Shown here: piece by piece, positions 13,869 through 20,248 of the stretch
Layout of the letters: the number at the start of each line of letters is the position of its first letter
How positions within the stretch are numbered: the stretch's first letter is position 1
Assembly: GCA_027022775.1 (NCBI GenBank)
Contig: JALVXO010000012.1
Span: 1-20,248, forward strand
DNA: 20,248 nt
Source: Campylobacteraceae bacterium
Lineage (GTDB): Bacteria > Campylobacterota > Campylobacteria > Campylobacterales > Sulfurovaceae
Direction: 5' to 3'
The notes under the pieces: model-generated
The model's input: the letters and a program-made list of their open reading frames with translations, nothing else
Databases searched by the model: none
What the model was told of the DNA's origin: nothing
Translations under genes and position numbers: made by a program

Positions 13869-14159
13869 GTGAAAATAGACAATGAACTTTTAAATAATTT
13901 AGAAAAACTCTCAAACCTCTATATTGCAAAAGAGAAAAGAGAAGAGATAATTTCGCAGCTTTCTAATATATTGGAATATGTAGAAAATTTAAATGAATTG
14001 GATACTTCCGGGCTAGATAGTTACTTTTCTACACTCCAAGGCGGAACTGTATTAAGAGAAGACACCCCAAAAAGCTCTAAAGATATTAGCGATTCTATAT
14101 TAAAAAACGCCCCGCTAAGTAAAGACAACTTCTTTATTGTCCCTGCAATAATCGAATAA
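13869..14159 (+). CDS. gatC: Asp-tRNA(Asn)/Glu-tRNA(Gln) amidotransferase subunit C
   Basis: 96 aa. Small helical subunit that stabilises GatAB, which converts mischarged Glu-tRNA(Gln) and Asp-tRNA(Asn) to the correct forms. Seen: an N-terminal MKIDNELLNNLEKLSNLYI helix, LSNILEYVENLNELDTSGLD, LREDTP and the closing FFIVPAIIE (family form: F.VP.V). I chose GTG at 13869 because AAAGG lies eight bases upstream and the product then starts at the family position; a GTG at 13860 falls inside that ribosome site. gatA and gatB are not in the window. First gene of the operon, nine bases before pilT. Confidence 0.92.
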   Translation: MKIDNELLNNLEKLSNLYIAKEKREEIISQLSNILEYVENLNELDTSGLDSYFSTLQGGTVLREDTPKSSKDISDSILKNAPLSKDNFFIVPAIIE

Positions 14160-14168
14160 AGGTTTAAA

Positions 14169-15236
14169 ATGTCAGATGTAAGAATAGAGCCTCTTGTTCA
14201 AGCTGTAATTGACATGAAAGCGTCAGACCTGCATTTAAATGCAGGCGATAAGCCATCTTTAAGAATTGACGGGGAGTTAAAAAAATTAAAATATAAAGTT
14301 TTAACTGGCGAAGATGTGGATAAACTCTGTTCTGTTTTTTTAACAGAGAGACAAAAAAAAAGATTAAAAGAGCGCGGTGAAGTTGACGGAATGTACGCTT
14401 TTTCGCCTGAAGCAAGATTCCGTTTTAATGTTTATAAAACTTTGGGAAAAACATCTGCTGCATTAAGAATTATTCCAACAAGAACTCCTACTCTAGAAGA
14501 GTTAAATGCACCAGAAGTGTTTCGAAACTTAACAAAACTTCACCGCGGGCTTGTATTGGTTACCGGACCCACCGGTTCAGGAAAATCGACAACACTTGCT
14601 TCTATGATTCATGAAATAAACAGAACACAGTATAGGCATATAGTCACAATAGAAGACCCTGTGGAGTTTTTGCACACTCCTATTAAAAGCACAATTTCCC
14701 ACAGGGAAGTAGAGAGCGATACGGAAGACTTTACAACCGGTTTAAAATATGTATTGCGTCAGGACCCAGATGTTATATTAATCGGCGAGATGCGCGACAG
14801 CGAAACAATTGCAGCTGCCCTTACTGCAGCAGAAACAGGACACTTGGTATTTGGAACGCTCCACACAAACTCTGCGCCAAAATCTATTAACCGTATAATA
14901 GACAGTTTCGAAGCAGCAGAGCAAAACCAGATAAGAGCGATGCTGGCAAGTTCCCTAAAAGCTGTAATATCCCAGACACTGGTTCCTAAAATAGGAGGAG
15001 GAAGGGTTGCAGCGTGGGAAATAATGATAAATAACGATGCGATTGCCAACTTAATTAGAGAGCAGAAAATCCACCAAATATATTCTACTATGCAGCTTGG
15101 CCAAAATACAACAGGCATGCAGACACAGACTAAAAATTTAATAAATTTAATAAATCAGGGTATAATAGATGCAAACTATGCGATAAATGCGGCTTATTAT
15201 CCGGATGAATTAAAAAGGCAGCTGGGATTTAATTAA
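14169..15236 (+). CDS. pilT: Type IV pilus retraction ATPase PilT
   Basis: 355 aa, usual PilT length. Hexameric ATPase of the inner membrane that drives pilus disassembly and twitching. N-terminal PAS-like domain (MKASDLHLNAGDKPSLRIDG), Walker A GPTGSGKST (133-141), Asp box IEDPVEF (161-167), Walker B ILIGEMRD (203-210), His box TGHLVFGTLHTNSA, and a C-terminal region starting QIRAMLASSLKAVISQTLVP. Its length and the absence of the larger N-terminal domain favour PilT over PilB. It is placed between gatC and cvpA with 9- and 17-base gaps, so it shares their transcript rather than a pilus operon. Confidence 0.94.
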   Translation: MSDVRIEPLVQAVIDMKASDLHLNAGDKPSLRIDGELKKLKYKVLTGEDVDKLCSVFLTERQKKRLKERGEVDGMYAFSPEARFRFNVYKTLGKTSAALRIIPTRTPTLEELNAPEVFRNLTKLHRGLVLVTGPTGSGKSTTLASMIHEINRTQYRHIVTIEDPVEFLHTPIKSTISHREVESDTEDFTTGLKYVLRQDPDVILIGEMRDSETIAAALTAAETGHLVFGTLHTNSAPKSINRIIDSFEAAEQNQIRAMLASSLKAVISQTLVPKIGGGRVAAWEIMINNDAIANLIREQKIHQIYSTMQLGQNTTGMQTQTKNLINLINQGIIDANYAINAAYYPDELKRQLGFN

Positions 15237-15253
15237 CCATAAAGGAGGAGAAA

Positions 15254-16147
15254 ATGGAAGTTTTTGCGGGATTAAACATATTAGACATCATTATATTGGC
15301 GCTTATTTTGCTTTTATCAATTAAAGGATTACTCAACGGCTTTGGAAAAGAGTTTTTTAATGCTTTGGGATTAATTGGGGGGATTTTTTTAGCAGCATTT
15401 TTTTATCATGATTTATCTACTTATGTACAAGAGAATTTTTTTGATATATCTATAAATGTATTGGATTTAATTTCTAAAATTGTTATTTTCGGTTTAACTT
15501 GGCTGATAGCCGGTTTAATTGGCAAACTGTTTGGAAATGGCTTAATTTCTGCTGCAAGCAGATTAGGTGGAATGATAGTTAAGCTTATTGCTATGTTTTT
15601 TGTTTTTTCTATTCTTGCATATCTGGTATCTACCAATAAACAGGTTACAGAAAAGTTTAAAGATACAATAAGCGGCAGTAAATTATATCCGCTTTTAACA
15701 GAGGTAGGCGCCGAAATCTTAAGTATAAAGCCATCAGCGCCAAAACTGCAGCCGGCAGCCAAAGATAACAAAACCGGACCTGCAGCCGAAGCGAATGCAA
15801 CAAAAACCGAACCTGTTGAAATAAGTGCAACAAAAGCCGAACCTGCCGAAACCAATTCAACAAAAGCCGAACCTGCCGAAACCAATTCAACAAAAGCCGA
15901 ACTTGCTGAAACAAACACAAGCAAACCAGCAGCAGAAACAAACACAACCTCCCCATCAGCCGAAGCCAATGCAACAAAAACCGAACCTGCCGAAACAAAC
16001 AAGAGCAAAGAGCCGGCAAATAAGCAAAATGCCGGCAAAGAGACAGAAGAGAATAAAAGCGAAACAAAACCTGTTAAATTCGACGAGATAAAACCAACTA
16101 AAGAATTAAACAGCACAAATAGCGATACAAACAGCAGCGAAAAATAA
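15254..16147 (+). CDS. CvpA-family membrane protein with repetitive tail
   Basis: 297 aa. Residues 1-125 form a CvpA domain with about four membrane helices (NILDIIILALILLLSIKGLL, FFNALGLIGGIFLAAFFY, ISKIVIFGLTWLIAGLIG, MIVKLIAMFFVFSILAYLV). CvpA proteins are linked to colicin V production and envelope stress tolerance, with no firm biochemical role. The second half is a hydrophilic Ala/Thr/Lys/Glu/Pro-rich tail, including seven decapeptide-like units of the type TNSTKAEPAE at residues 180-247. The tail is longer than usual for the family. The ATG is preceded by a near-perfect AGGAGGAG. Third gene of the operon; fur follows after 13 bases. Confidence 0.87.
   Translation: MEVFAGLNILDIIILALILLLSIKGLLNGFGKEFFNALGLIGGIFLAAFFYHDLSTYVQENFFDISINVLDLISKIVIFGLTWLIAGLIGKLFGNGLISAASRLGGMIVKLIAMFFVFSILAYLVSTNKQVTEKFKDTISGSKLYPLLTEVGAEILSIKPSAPKLQPAAKDNKTGPAAEANATKTEPVEISATKAEPAETNSTKAEPAETNSTKAELAETNTSKPAAETNTTSPSAEANATKTEPAETNKSKEPANKQNAGKETEENKSETKPVKFDEIKPTKELNSTNSDTNSSEK
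15791..15994 (+). repeat. 30-bp coding tandem repeat in the cvpA-like gene
   Basis: Units of 30 bp (two of 27 bp) encode (T/A)N(S/A)TK(A/T)EPAE. Units at 15851-15880 and 15881-15910 differ at only two bases. All units are multiples of three, so slippage would change protein length without breaking the frame. Confidence 0.88.
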
Positions 16148-16160
16148 TTTTAGGAAAAAA

Positions 16161-16610
16161 ATGCAAGAATATTCATATCTTTTAAGCGAACTTAAGAAGG
16201 TTCTTAAAAAAAAGAATTTAAAATTCACTCGTCAAAGAGAGGTTATACTGCAGGCAATCTATTACAGCAGCGGTCACCACTATCCCGAAGAGATTTTAAG
16301 CATTGTCAAAAAAAACTTTCCCGAAGAGAACATTGGCATTGCTACAATTTACCGCAATTTAGCCTTTTTCGAAGAAGAGGGGCTTGTGGAATCAATCTCT
16401 TTTGGAAAAGAGGGGAAAAAATATGAAATCGGCCACCGCCACCATCATGACCATTTAGTCTGCATTGAGTGTGGCAAAATTATCGAATTTGTCGATGAAG
16501 TGATAGAAAAACAGCAAGAGAAGGTTGCAAAAAAGTATAACTTCAAAATGGTTGACCATATTATGAAAATAGAGGGAATCTGCAGCGATTGCCAAAAGGA
16601 GAAATCTTGA
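16161..16610 (+). CDS. fur: Ferric uptake regulator family protein
   Basis: 149 aa. Winged helix-turn-helix with FTRQREVILQAIYYS and the recognition helix IGIATIYRNLAFFEEEGLVE (about 58-77). The metal-sensing half has HRHHHDH (92-98), two CxxC pairs at 101/104 and 141/144 (structural zinc), and later HIMKIEGIC. This matches Fur of Campylobacter and Helicobacter, a repressor of iron uptake that also works as an activator and without iron in that group; PerR is less likely because the long His cluster follows the Fur pattern, but I cannot exclude it. The ATG has AGGA upstream. Its TGA overlaps the lysS start. Confidence 0.92.
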   Translation: MQEYSYLLSELKKVLKKKNLKFTRQREVILQAIYYSSGHHYPEEILSIVKKNFPEENIGIATIYRNLAFFEEEGLVESISFGKEGKKYEIGHRHHHDHLVCIECGKIIEFVDEVIEKQQEKVAKKYNFKMVDHIMKIEGICSDCQKEKS

Positions 16611-18247
16611 TATTTAACAACCAATATATTCAAGAACGTATTAAAAAAAGCGAAAAATTAAGAGAAGCGGGCATCAATCCATACCCTGCAAATATCACAA
16701 AAGGGATGAGCTCAAAAGAGTTTTTAGAAAAATTTGCTTATATTAAAGATATAGATGCCCAAGAGAAAAAAGATGAAAACCAAAGCGCCACACTTACAGG
16801 ACGCATAAAGTTTATCCGTATTATGGGAAAAGCTGCTTTTGCAAAAATTGAAGATGCAGAGGGGTTGGTTCAGATATATTATAACCGCGACGATTTGCCA
16901 GAAGGTTATTACAACAATATTGTAAAAAAACTGTTTGAAGTGGGCGATATAATCCAGGCAACCGGCTACCCGTTTGTTACAAAAACCGGTGAACTTACAC
17001 TGCACTGCAAAGATATTAAACTGGTTTCTAAAGCAATAACACCGCTTCCAGAAAAATTCCACGGCTTGCAGGATCACGAATTAAGATACCGCCAAAGATA
17101 CCTCGATATGATTGTAAACCCAGAAGTTAGGGACTCTTTTATCCTGCGCTCTAAAATTGTATCTTTGGTTCGCCGCTTTTTTGAAGAGAAAGGGTTTTTA
17201 GAAGTAGAAACCCCAATGATGCACCCAATTCCAGGCGGCGCAAACGCAAGACCGTTTATTACCCACCATAACGCTTTGGGAATCGACAGATACTTAAGAA
17301 TTGCACCGGAGCTATATTTAAAAAGGCTGGTTGTAGGCGGTATGGAAGCGGTTTTTGAAATAAACAGAAACTTTAGAAACGAAGGTATGGACCACACCCA
17401 CAACCCGGAATTTACAATGCTAGAGTTCTACTGGGCATACCACAATTACGAAGATTTAATGGATTTAACTGAACAGCTTTTTGAGTATCTTTTAAAAGAG
17501 TTAAACCTTCCTAAAGTGCTCCCTTATGGCGATTTGCAAATTGATTACTCAACACCGTTTAGACGCATTAAATGGGAAGATGCACTTGTAGAAATTGCAG
17601 GGGTTGCAAGAGAGGATGTTAGAAACAAAGAGGCTTTAATAGAGTTTTTAAAATCGCATAATATCGAAGTAGATGCAAATTTAAGCCTTGGCAAAATCCA
17701 AGAAGAGATTTTTGATGAATTTGTAGAGAAAGAGTTGATAAATCCGACATTTTTAACCCACTACCCTGTAGATATCAGCCCGCTTGCAAGAAGAAACGAC
17801 CAAGACCCTCAAATTACAGACAGATTTGAGTTTTTCATAGCAGGCAAAGAGATAGCAAACGGATTTAATGAGTTAAACGACCCAATAGACCAGTATGAGC
17901 GCTTTAAAGCCCAGGCAGCAGCAAAAGAGAGCGACGATGAAGCGATGCACATGGATACCGATTTTGTGCGCGCTTTAAGCTATGCAATGCCGCCGACTGC
18001 CGGCGAAGGGATAGGAATAGACCGCCTTGTTATGATGCTTACTAATAAACACTCAATCAGAGATGTTATTCTCTTCCCGGCAATGAAACCGGAAGCCCCT
18101 CAGCCTGTTGTCGAAGACGCCAACAAACCGACATGCAAAAAATGCGGCAACACAAACGAAGAAGAGTTAAAACCTGCAAAAAAAGGCAAAGGGTATTTTT
18201 GCAAAGACGCCGCAGAGTGCAAGAAAAGAGCTGCAGGGAAAAAGTGA
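16607..18247 (+). CDS. lysS: Lysyl-tRNA synthetase (class II) with C-terminal Cys4 tail
   Basis: 546 aa, longer than the typical 490-510. OB-fold anticodon domain about 50-150, class II core with motif 2 FRNEGMDHTHNPEF and motif 3 GEGIGIDRLVMMLTNKHSIRDVILFPAMK. After the usual end (PAMKP) comes a tail of about 45 residues ending in a Cys4 arrangement, C510, C513, C532, C538 (CKKCGNTN and GYFCKDAAEC), which looks like a small zinc ribbon. I chose TTG at 16607-16609: AAGGAG lies five bases upstream, and TTGA overlaps the fur stop. An in-frame TTG six codons earlier has no site. Last gene of the operon; a heptad array begins at its TGA. Confidence 0.94.
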   Translation: MIFNNQYIQERIKKSEKLREAGINPYPANITKGMSSKEFLEKFAYIKDIDAQEKKDENQSATLTGRIKFIRIMGKAAFAKIEDAEGLVQIYYNRDDLPEGYYNNIVKKLFEVGDIIQATGYPFVTKTGELTLHCKDIKLVSKAITPLPEKFHGLQDHELRYRQRYLDMIVNPEVRDSFILRSKIVSLVRRFFEEKGFLEVETPMMHPIPGGANARPFITHHNALGIDRYLRIAPELYLKRLVVGGMEAVFEINRNFRNEGMDHTHNPEFTMLEFYWAYHNYEDLMDLTEQLFEYLLKELNLPKVLPYGDLQIDYSTPFRRIKWEDALVEIAGVAREDVRNKEALIEFLKSHNIEVDANLSLGKIQEEIFDEFVEKELINPTFLTHYPVDISPLARRNDQDPQITDRFEFFIAGKEIANGFNELNDPIDQYERFKAQAAAKESDDEAMHMDTDFVRALSYAMPPTAGEGIGIDRLVMMLTNKHSIRDVILFPAMKPEAPQPVVEDANKPTCKKCGNTNEEELKPAKKGKGYFCKDAAECKKRAAGKK

Positions 18248-18284
18248 TTAGTGAATAGTAATTAGTGAATAGTTGATGGTTGTA
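18243..18284. repeat. Heptad repeat array after lysS
   Basis: Units AGTGATT, AGTGAAT, AGTAATT, AGTGAAT, AGTTGAT and GGTTGTA. The first unit contains the lysS TGA stop (18245-18247). It is the same family as 13381-13450 read on the minus strand. Confidence 0.75.
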
Positions 18285-18285
18285 G

Positions 18286-18476
18286 GGGTAGCCCTTGTGG
18301 CTACCCATATAGCAAAACAGTTAGAATTTATCTGCCGCCATTCCTGCCAAATACAGAAATCCGCGGCTAAAAAACCGTTGGTGCGGTGCCCTCACCGCAC
18401 ATACTTAAAAAATAAAAACTCCGTCATTCTGAGCGAAGCGAAGAAGCCAACCACTTAATTTCGCCCAAAATGACAA
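18286..18476. repeat. Row of different palindromic repeats
   Basis: In order: perfect 8-bp stem GGGTAGCC/GGCTACCC (18286-18306); a degenerate CCGCCATTCC...AATCCGCGG (18335-18365); perfect stem GTGCGGTG/CACCGCAC (18381-18400); and CCGTCATTCTGAGCGAAGCG (18421 on), whose GTCATT start is mirrored by AATGAC ending at 18475. The motifs resemble dispersed repeats seen in many bacterial genomes. Together with the heptads they fill the lysS-yjdM gap. I see no gene here; one hairpin may act as the operon terminator. Confidence 0.7.
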
Positions 18477-18502
18477 AACCAAAACCAAATAAAGGAAAAA
18501 AC

Positions 18503-18847
18503 ATGGAAAATATACCAAATTGCCCAAAATGCGGAAGCGAATATACTTATGAAGATGGAAACCTATACATCTGCCCAGAGTGCGCTTATGAGTGGAGCAA
18601 AGATGCTCAAGAAGAGCAAGAAGCAGGCCTAGTAGTTAAAGATGCAAACGGAAACATCCTAAGTGATGGCGATAGTGTTACAGTTATAAAAGACTTAAAA
18701 GTAAAAGGCAGCTCAAGCGGAATAAAAGTAGGCACAAAAATAAAAAACATCCGCCTAGTAGAAAGCAATGACGGCCACAACATAGACTGCAAAGTCCCAG
18801 GCGTAGGAGCCATAAGACTTAAACAGGAATTTGTTAAGAAAGCGTAA
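18503..18847 (+). CDS. yjdM: YjdM/PhnA-family zinc-ribbon protein
   Basis: 114 aa, close to the family length. The N-terminal zinc ribbon has two Cys pairs, CPKC (near residue 7) and CPEC (near 25), with YEDGNLYICPECAYEW. The C-terminal PhnA domain includes VKDANGN, LSDGDSVTVIKDLKVKGSS, KVGTKIKNIRL and the closing IDCKVPGVGAIRLKQEFVKK. The family was once called phosphonoacetate hydrolase, but the E. coli member is not known to have that role, so function is open. I chose ATG at 18503 with AAAGGA upstream; an in-frame ATG at 18470 lies in repeat DNA. A monocistronic gene with a hairpin after it. Confidence 0.92.
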   Translation: MENIPNCPKCGSEYTYEDGNLYICPECAYEWSKDAQEEQEAGLVVKDANGNILSDGDSVTVIKDLKVKGSSSGIKVGTKIKNIRLVESNDGHNIDCKVPGVGAIRLKQEFVKKA

Positions 18848-18873
18848 CTAAAAACTATTAATTCATATTTAAC

Positions 18874-18889
18874 GGGGCTCTAAAGCCCC
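18874..18889. terminator. Hairpin after yjdM
   Basis: Perfect six-base stem GGGGCT/AGCCCC with loop CTAA, 27 bases after the yjdM stop. No T-run follows, so termination may be weak. Confidence 0.45.
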
Positions 18890-18910
18890 TAAATGCAATA
18901 TTTGCAGATT

Positions 18911-18930
18911 CTAATACAAAATTTGGCTTA
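18911..18930. repeat. Possible solo end of the palindrome-ended element
   Basis: CTAATACAAAATTTGGCTTA resembles the right end CTAATGCAAATTTTGGGTTA. No matching left end is found. It lies 14 bases from the stop of the ATPase gene, in line with the habit of the family to sit at gene 3' ends. Confidence 0.45.
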
Positions 18931-18943
18931 AAAAGACAACAGG

Positions 18944-20248
18944 CTAAAGCAGCAGCCACTCTAAAATATTTACTGTTTTAATTTCAACTTTATCTATTTT
19001 TTGGGTTGAGCTTTCATCCATTGTAATTAATAATAGTTCCATATTGTCACTATATTTTAGTTCATTTGCTGCCTTAACCAAGGCTCTTAACTCTCTTTTT
19101 TTTGTTTTTTCATTTTCTAAAGATAATGAAACCTGTATTAAATGGGTTATTTTTTCTCTGTTTTTTACCACAAAATCAACTTCGTAGCCTTGCTTTGTTT
19201 TGTAATAATAAAGCTCTTCAAATCTTCGTTTTAACTCTAAATAGACAATATTTTCTAGCAAATCGCCTTTGCGTTTTCCAACTTCAAAAGATACCCTTTT
19301 AGACATGCCTGTATCAATAGAGTAAACCTTTTTAGGGTTGGTAAACTGCTTTTTTAGCGACCAGTCAAAAAGCGGCAAAGTGTGAATAAGGAATGTATTT
19401 TCCAAATATTCAAAGTATCTGTTTGCTAAATCAAAAGAGACGCCAAGAGTTTTGCTTAATTTTGTAACAGACATTGGATTTGCAACAGAAGAGAGCAACA
19501 ATACAGCCATCTTTTCTAAATTTCTAAAACTATCAAGCTTATATCTGGCTACAATATCCCTTAATAAAATTGAGTCAAAATAACTCTTTAGCTCTGCCTC
19601 TTTTAAGCTGACATCATCATACAGCACAACCTGCGGGAACCCTCCATAATTTATAAACTCTTCAAATTTCTTTTCTATTTTGCTTTTTTGGCTAATAAGT
19701 TCATAGGGCGTGGTAACCGTTATGCTATTAAACATTAAAAACTCTTTAAAACTTAAAGGCATAACCTGCACACCAAGGTAGCGCCCGCTTAATGCAGAAC
19801 CAATCTCTCTGCTTAAAAGTTTCGAATTCGAGCCGGTTGCAAAAATATGAGCAGTTTGCAACTCATACTCTTTTAAAAGCCACTTTTCAAAATTATCGAT
19901 ATTTTGAACCTCATCTAAGAATATATAGGGTTTGTTTTTAGGCGATAGATAGTATAAATAAGCCTTTTTTATCTCTTCAAGCAAATCCAAAGAGAGATAC
20001 GGAGCAAAACGGGGGTCTTCTAAATTTACAAACAAAATATCCTCTTTATTTACACCTTTGGTTATTAAATTTTCTATATAATTACGCAAAATTGTAGATT
20101 TCCCAGAACGCCGAACCCCTGTTAAAAAAATTATCTCGCCAGTAACACCCTTTTTAGCAATTTCATCTTCGTAGCTTTTCCTTTTAAAACTCTTTTTAAA
20201 AGGCTTAGACCAACAATTCCAATCCTCAAGAACCTCTAAAATAGCCTC
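18944..20248 (-). CDS. AAA ATPase with DUF4143 domain, 5' end outside the window
   Basis: 434 residues visible; the frame stays open to the right edge, so the start is missing. Walker A GVRRSGKST lies at about 20095-20121, Walker B PYIFLDEVQN follows, then a sensor region ATGSNSKLL and the PLSFKEFL motif. The second half holds the DUF4143 features: a winged-helix piece (MSVTKLSKTLGVSFDLANRYFEYLENTFLI), YSIDTGM, GDLLENIVYLELKRR and the nuclease-like core GYEVDFVV followed by LIQVSLSL, which looks like a PD-(D/E)xK remnant (E..VDFV...Q). Such ATPases are common, often strain-variable, and of unknown role, perhaps in DNA or toxin-antitoxin processes. It is a likely accessory gene at the edge of the conserved block. 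Confidence 0.88.
   Translation of the reverse strand, partial: EAILEVLEDWNCWSKPFKKSFKRKSYEDEIAKKGVTGEIIFLTGVRRSGKSTILRNYIENLITKGVNKEDILFVNLEDPRFAPYLSLDLLEEIKKAYLYYLSPKNKPYIFLDEVQNIDNFEKWLLKEYELQTAHIFATGSNSKLLSREIGSALSGRYLGVQVMPLSFKEFLMFNSITVTTPYELISQKSKIEKKFEEFINYGGFPQVVLYDDVSLKEAELKSYFDSILLRDIVARYKLDSFRNLEKMAVLLLSSVANPMSVTKLSKTLGVSFDLANRYFEYLENTFLIHTLPLFDWSLKKQFTNPKKVYSIDTGMSKRVSFEVGKRKGDLLENIVYLELKRRFEELYYYKTKQGYEVDFVVKNREKITHLIQVSLSLENEKTKKRELRALVKAANELKYSDNMELLLITMDESSTQKIDKVEIKTVNILEWLLL

Noticed and set aside
15421..16116. Long minus-strand frames opposite the cvpA-like gene
   Set aside because: They are shadows caused by the skewed repeat codons; they lack ribosome sites and the plus frame has clear membrane domains and operon packing.
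18470..18502. N-terminal extension of YjdM from ATG 18470
   Set aside because: This ATG is the mirrored end of a GTCATT repeat and has no ribosome site; ATG 18503 has AAAGGA and matches the family start.

Overview
This is a stretch of low-GC bacterial chromosome that most resembles a member of the Campylobacterota (formerly Epsilonproteobacteria). The case rests on three gene groups. The first is gatC-pilT-cvpA-fur-lysS. The second is glyA followed by a DUF1882 protein, a family I know mainly from Helicobacter and its relatives, then a SPOR-domain gene and trpE. The third is ruvX (yqgF) beside a GH3 glycosidase. Promoters are mostly a clear TATAAT with no obvious -35 box, which also fits the phylum. 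A ferredoxin-thioredoxin reductase-type catalytic protein suggests an anaerobic or microaerobic lineage. I cannot name the genus.

Layout. 1-2760: a decayed DUF4395 gene on the plus strand, convergent with a minus-strand operon of a MotA/TolQ-like channel protein, an OmpA/MotB-like coiled-coil protein and a 43-aa basic ORF; the two ends meet at a terminator hairpin. 2761-3438: no intact gene, but a cluster of palindromic repeats, a thioredoxin remnant and a miniature palindrome. 3439-5051: ruvX and an exported GH3 enzyme, separated by a 167-bp repeat element. 5143-5697: an exported TlpA-like thioredoxin, divergent from the GH3 gene. 5698-6142: a long version of the same element. 6143-10273 (minus): glyA, DUF1882, SPOR protein and trpE. 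10347-10889: a lipoprotein. 10890-11191: heptad repeats and a third element. 11192-13351 (minus): dapE, a small membrane protein and an ABC ATPase in one tight operon. 13381-13450: a tandem heptamer array. 13445-13780: the FTR-like protein, divergent from the plus-strand operon gatC-pilT-cvpA-fur-lysS (13869-18247). 18248-18502: mixed palindromic repeats. 18503-18847: YjdM/PhnA-like zinc-ribbon protein. 18944-20248: AAA/DUF4143 ATPase running off the right edge.

Most genes are housekeeping: aspartate/lysine and tryptophan biosynthesis, one-carbon metabolism, tRNA charging, cell-wall turnover, envelope energisation and type IV pilus retraction. No complete defence island, prophage or transposase gene is visible.

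The unusual content is between the genes. A family of elements bounded by inverted ends of the form AACCCAAAATTTGCATTAG is present in three full copies (167, 367 and 166 bp), one miniature palindrome and one possible solo end. Its ends lie flush with gene borders. In two unrelated genes, the GH3 enzyme and the ABC ATPase, the element supplies the same last residues (TQNLH) and the TAG stop. In ruvX it ends right where the ribosome binding site begins. Heptamer arrays likewise start at the stop codons of lysS and the FTR gene. These repeat families are the best candidates for something not described before.
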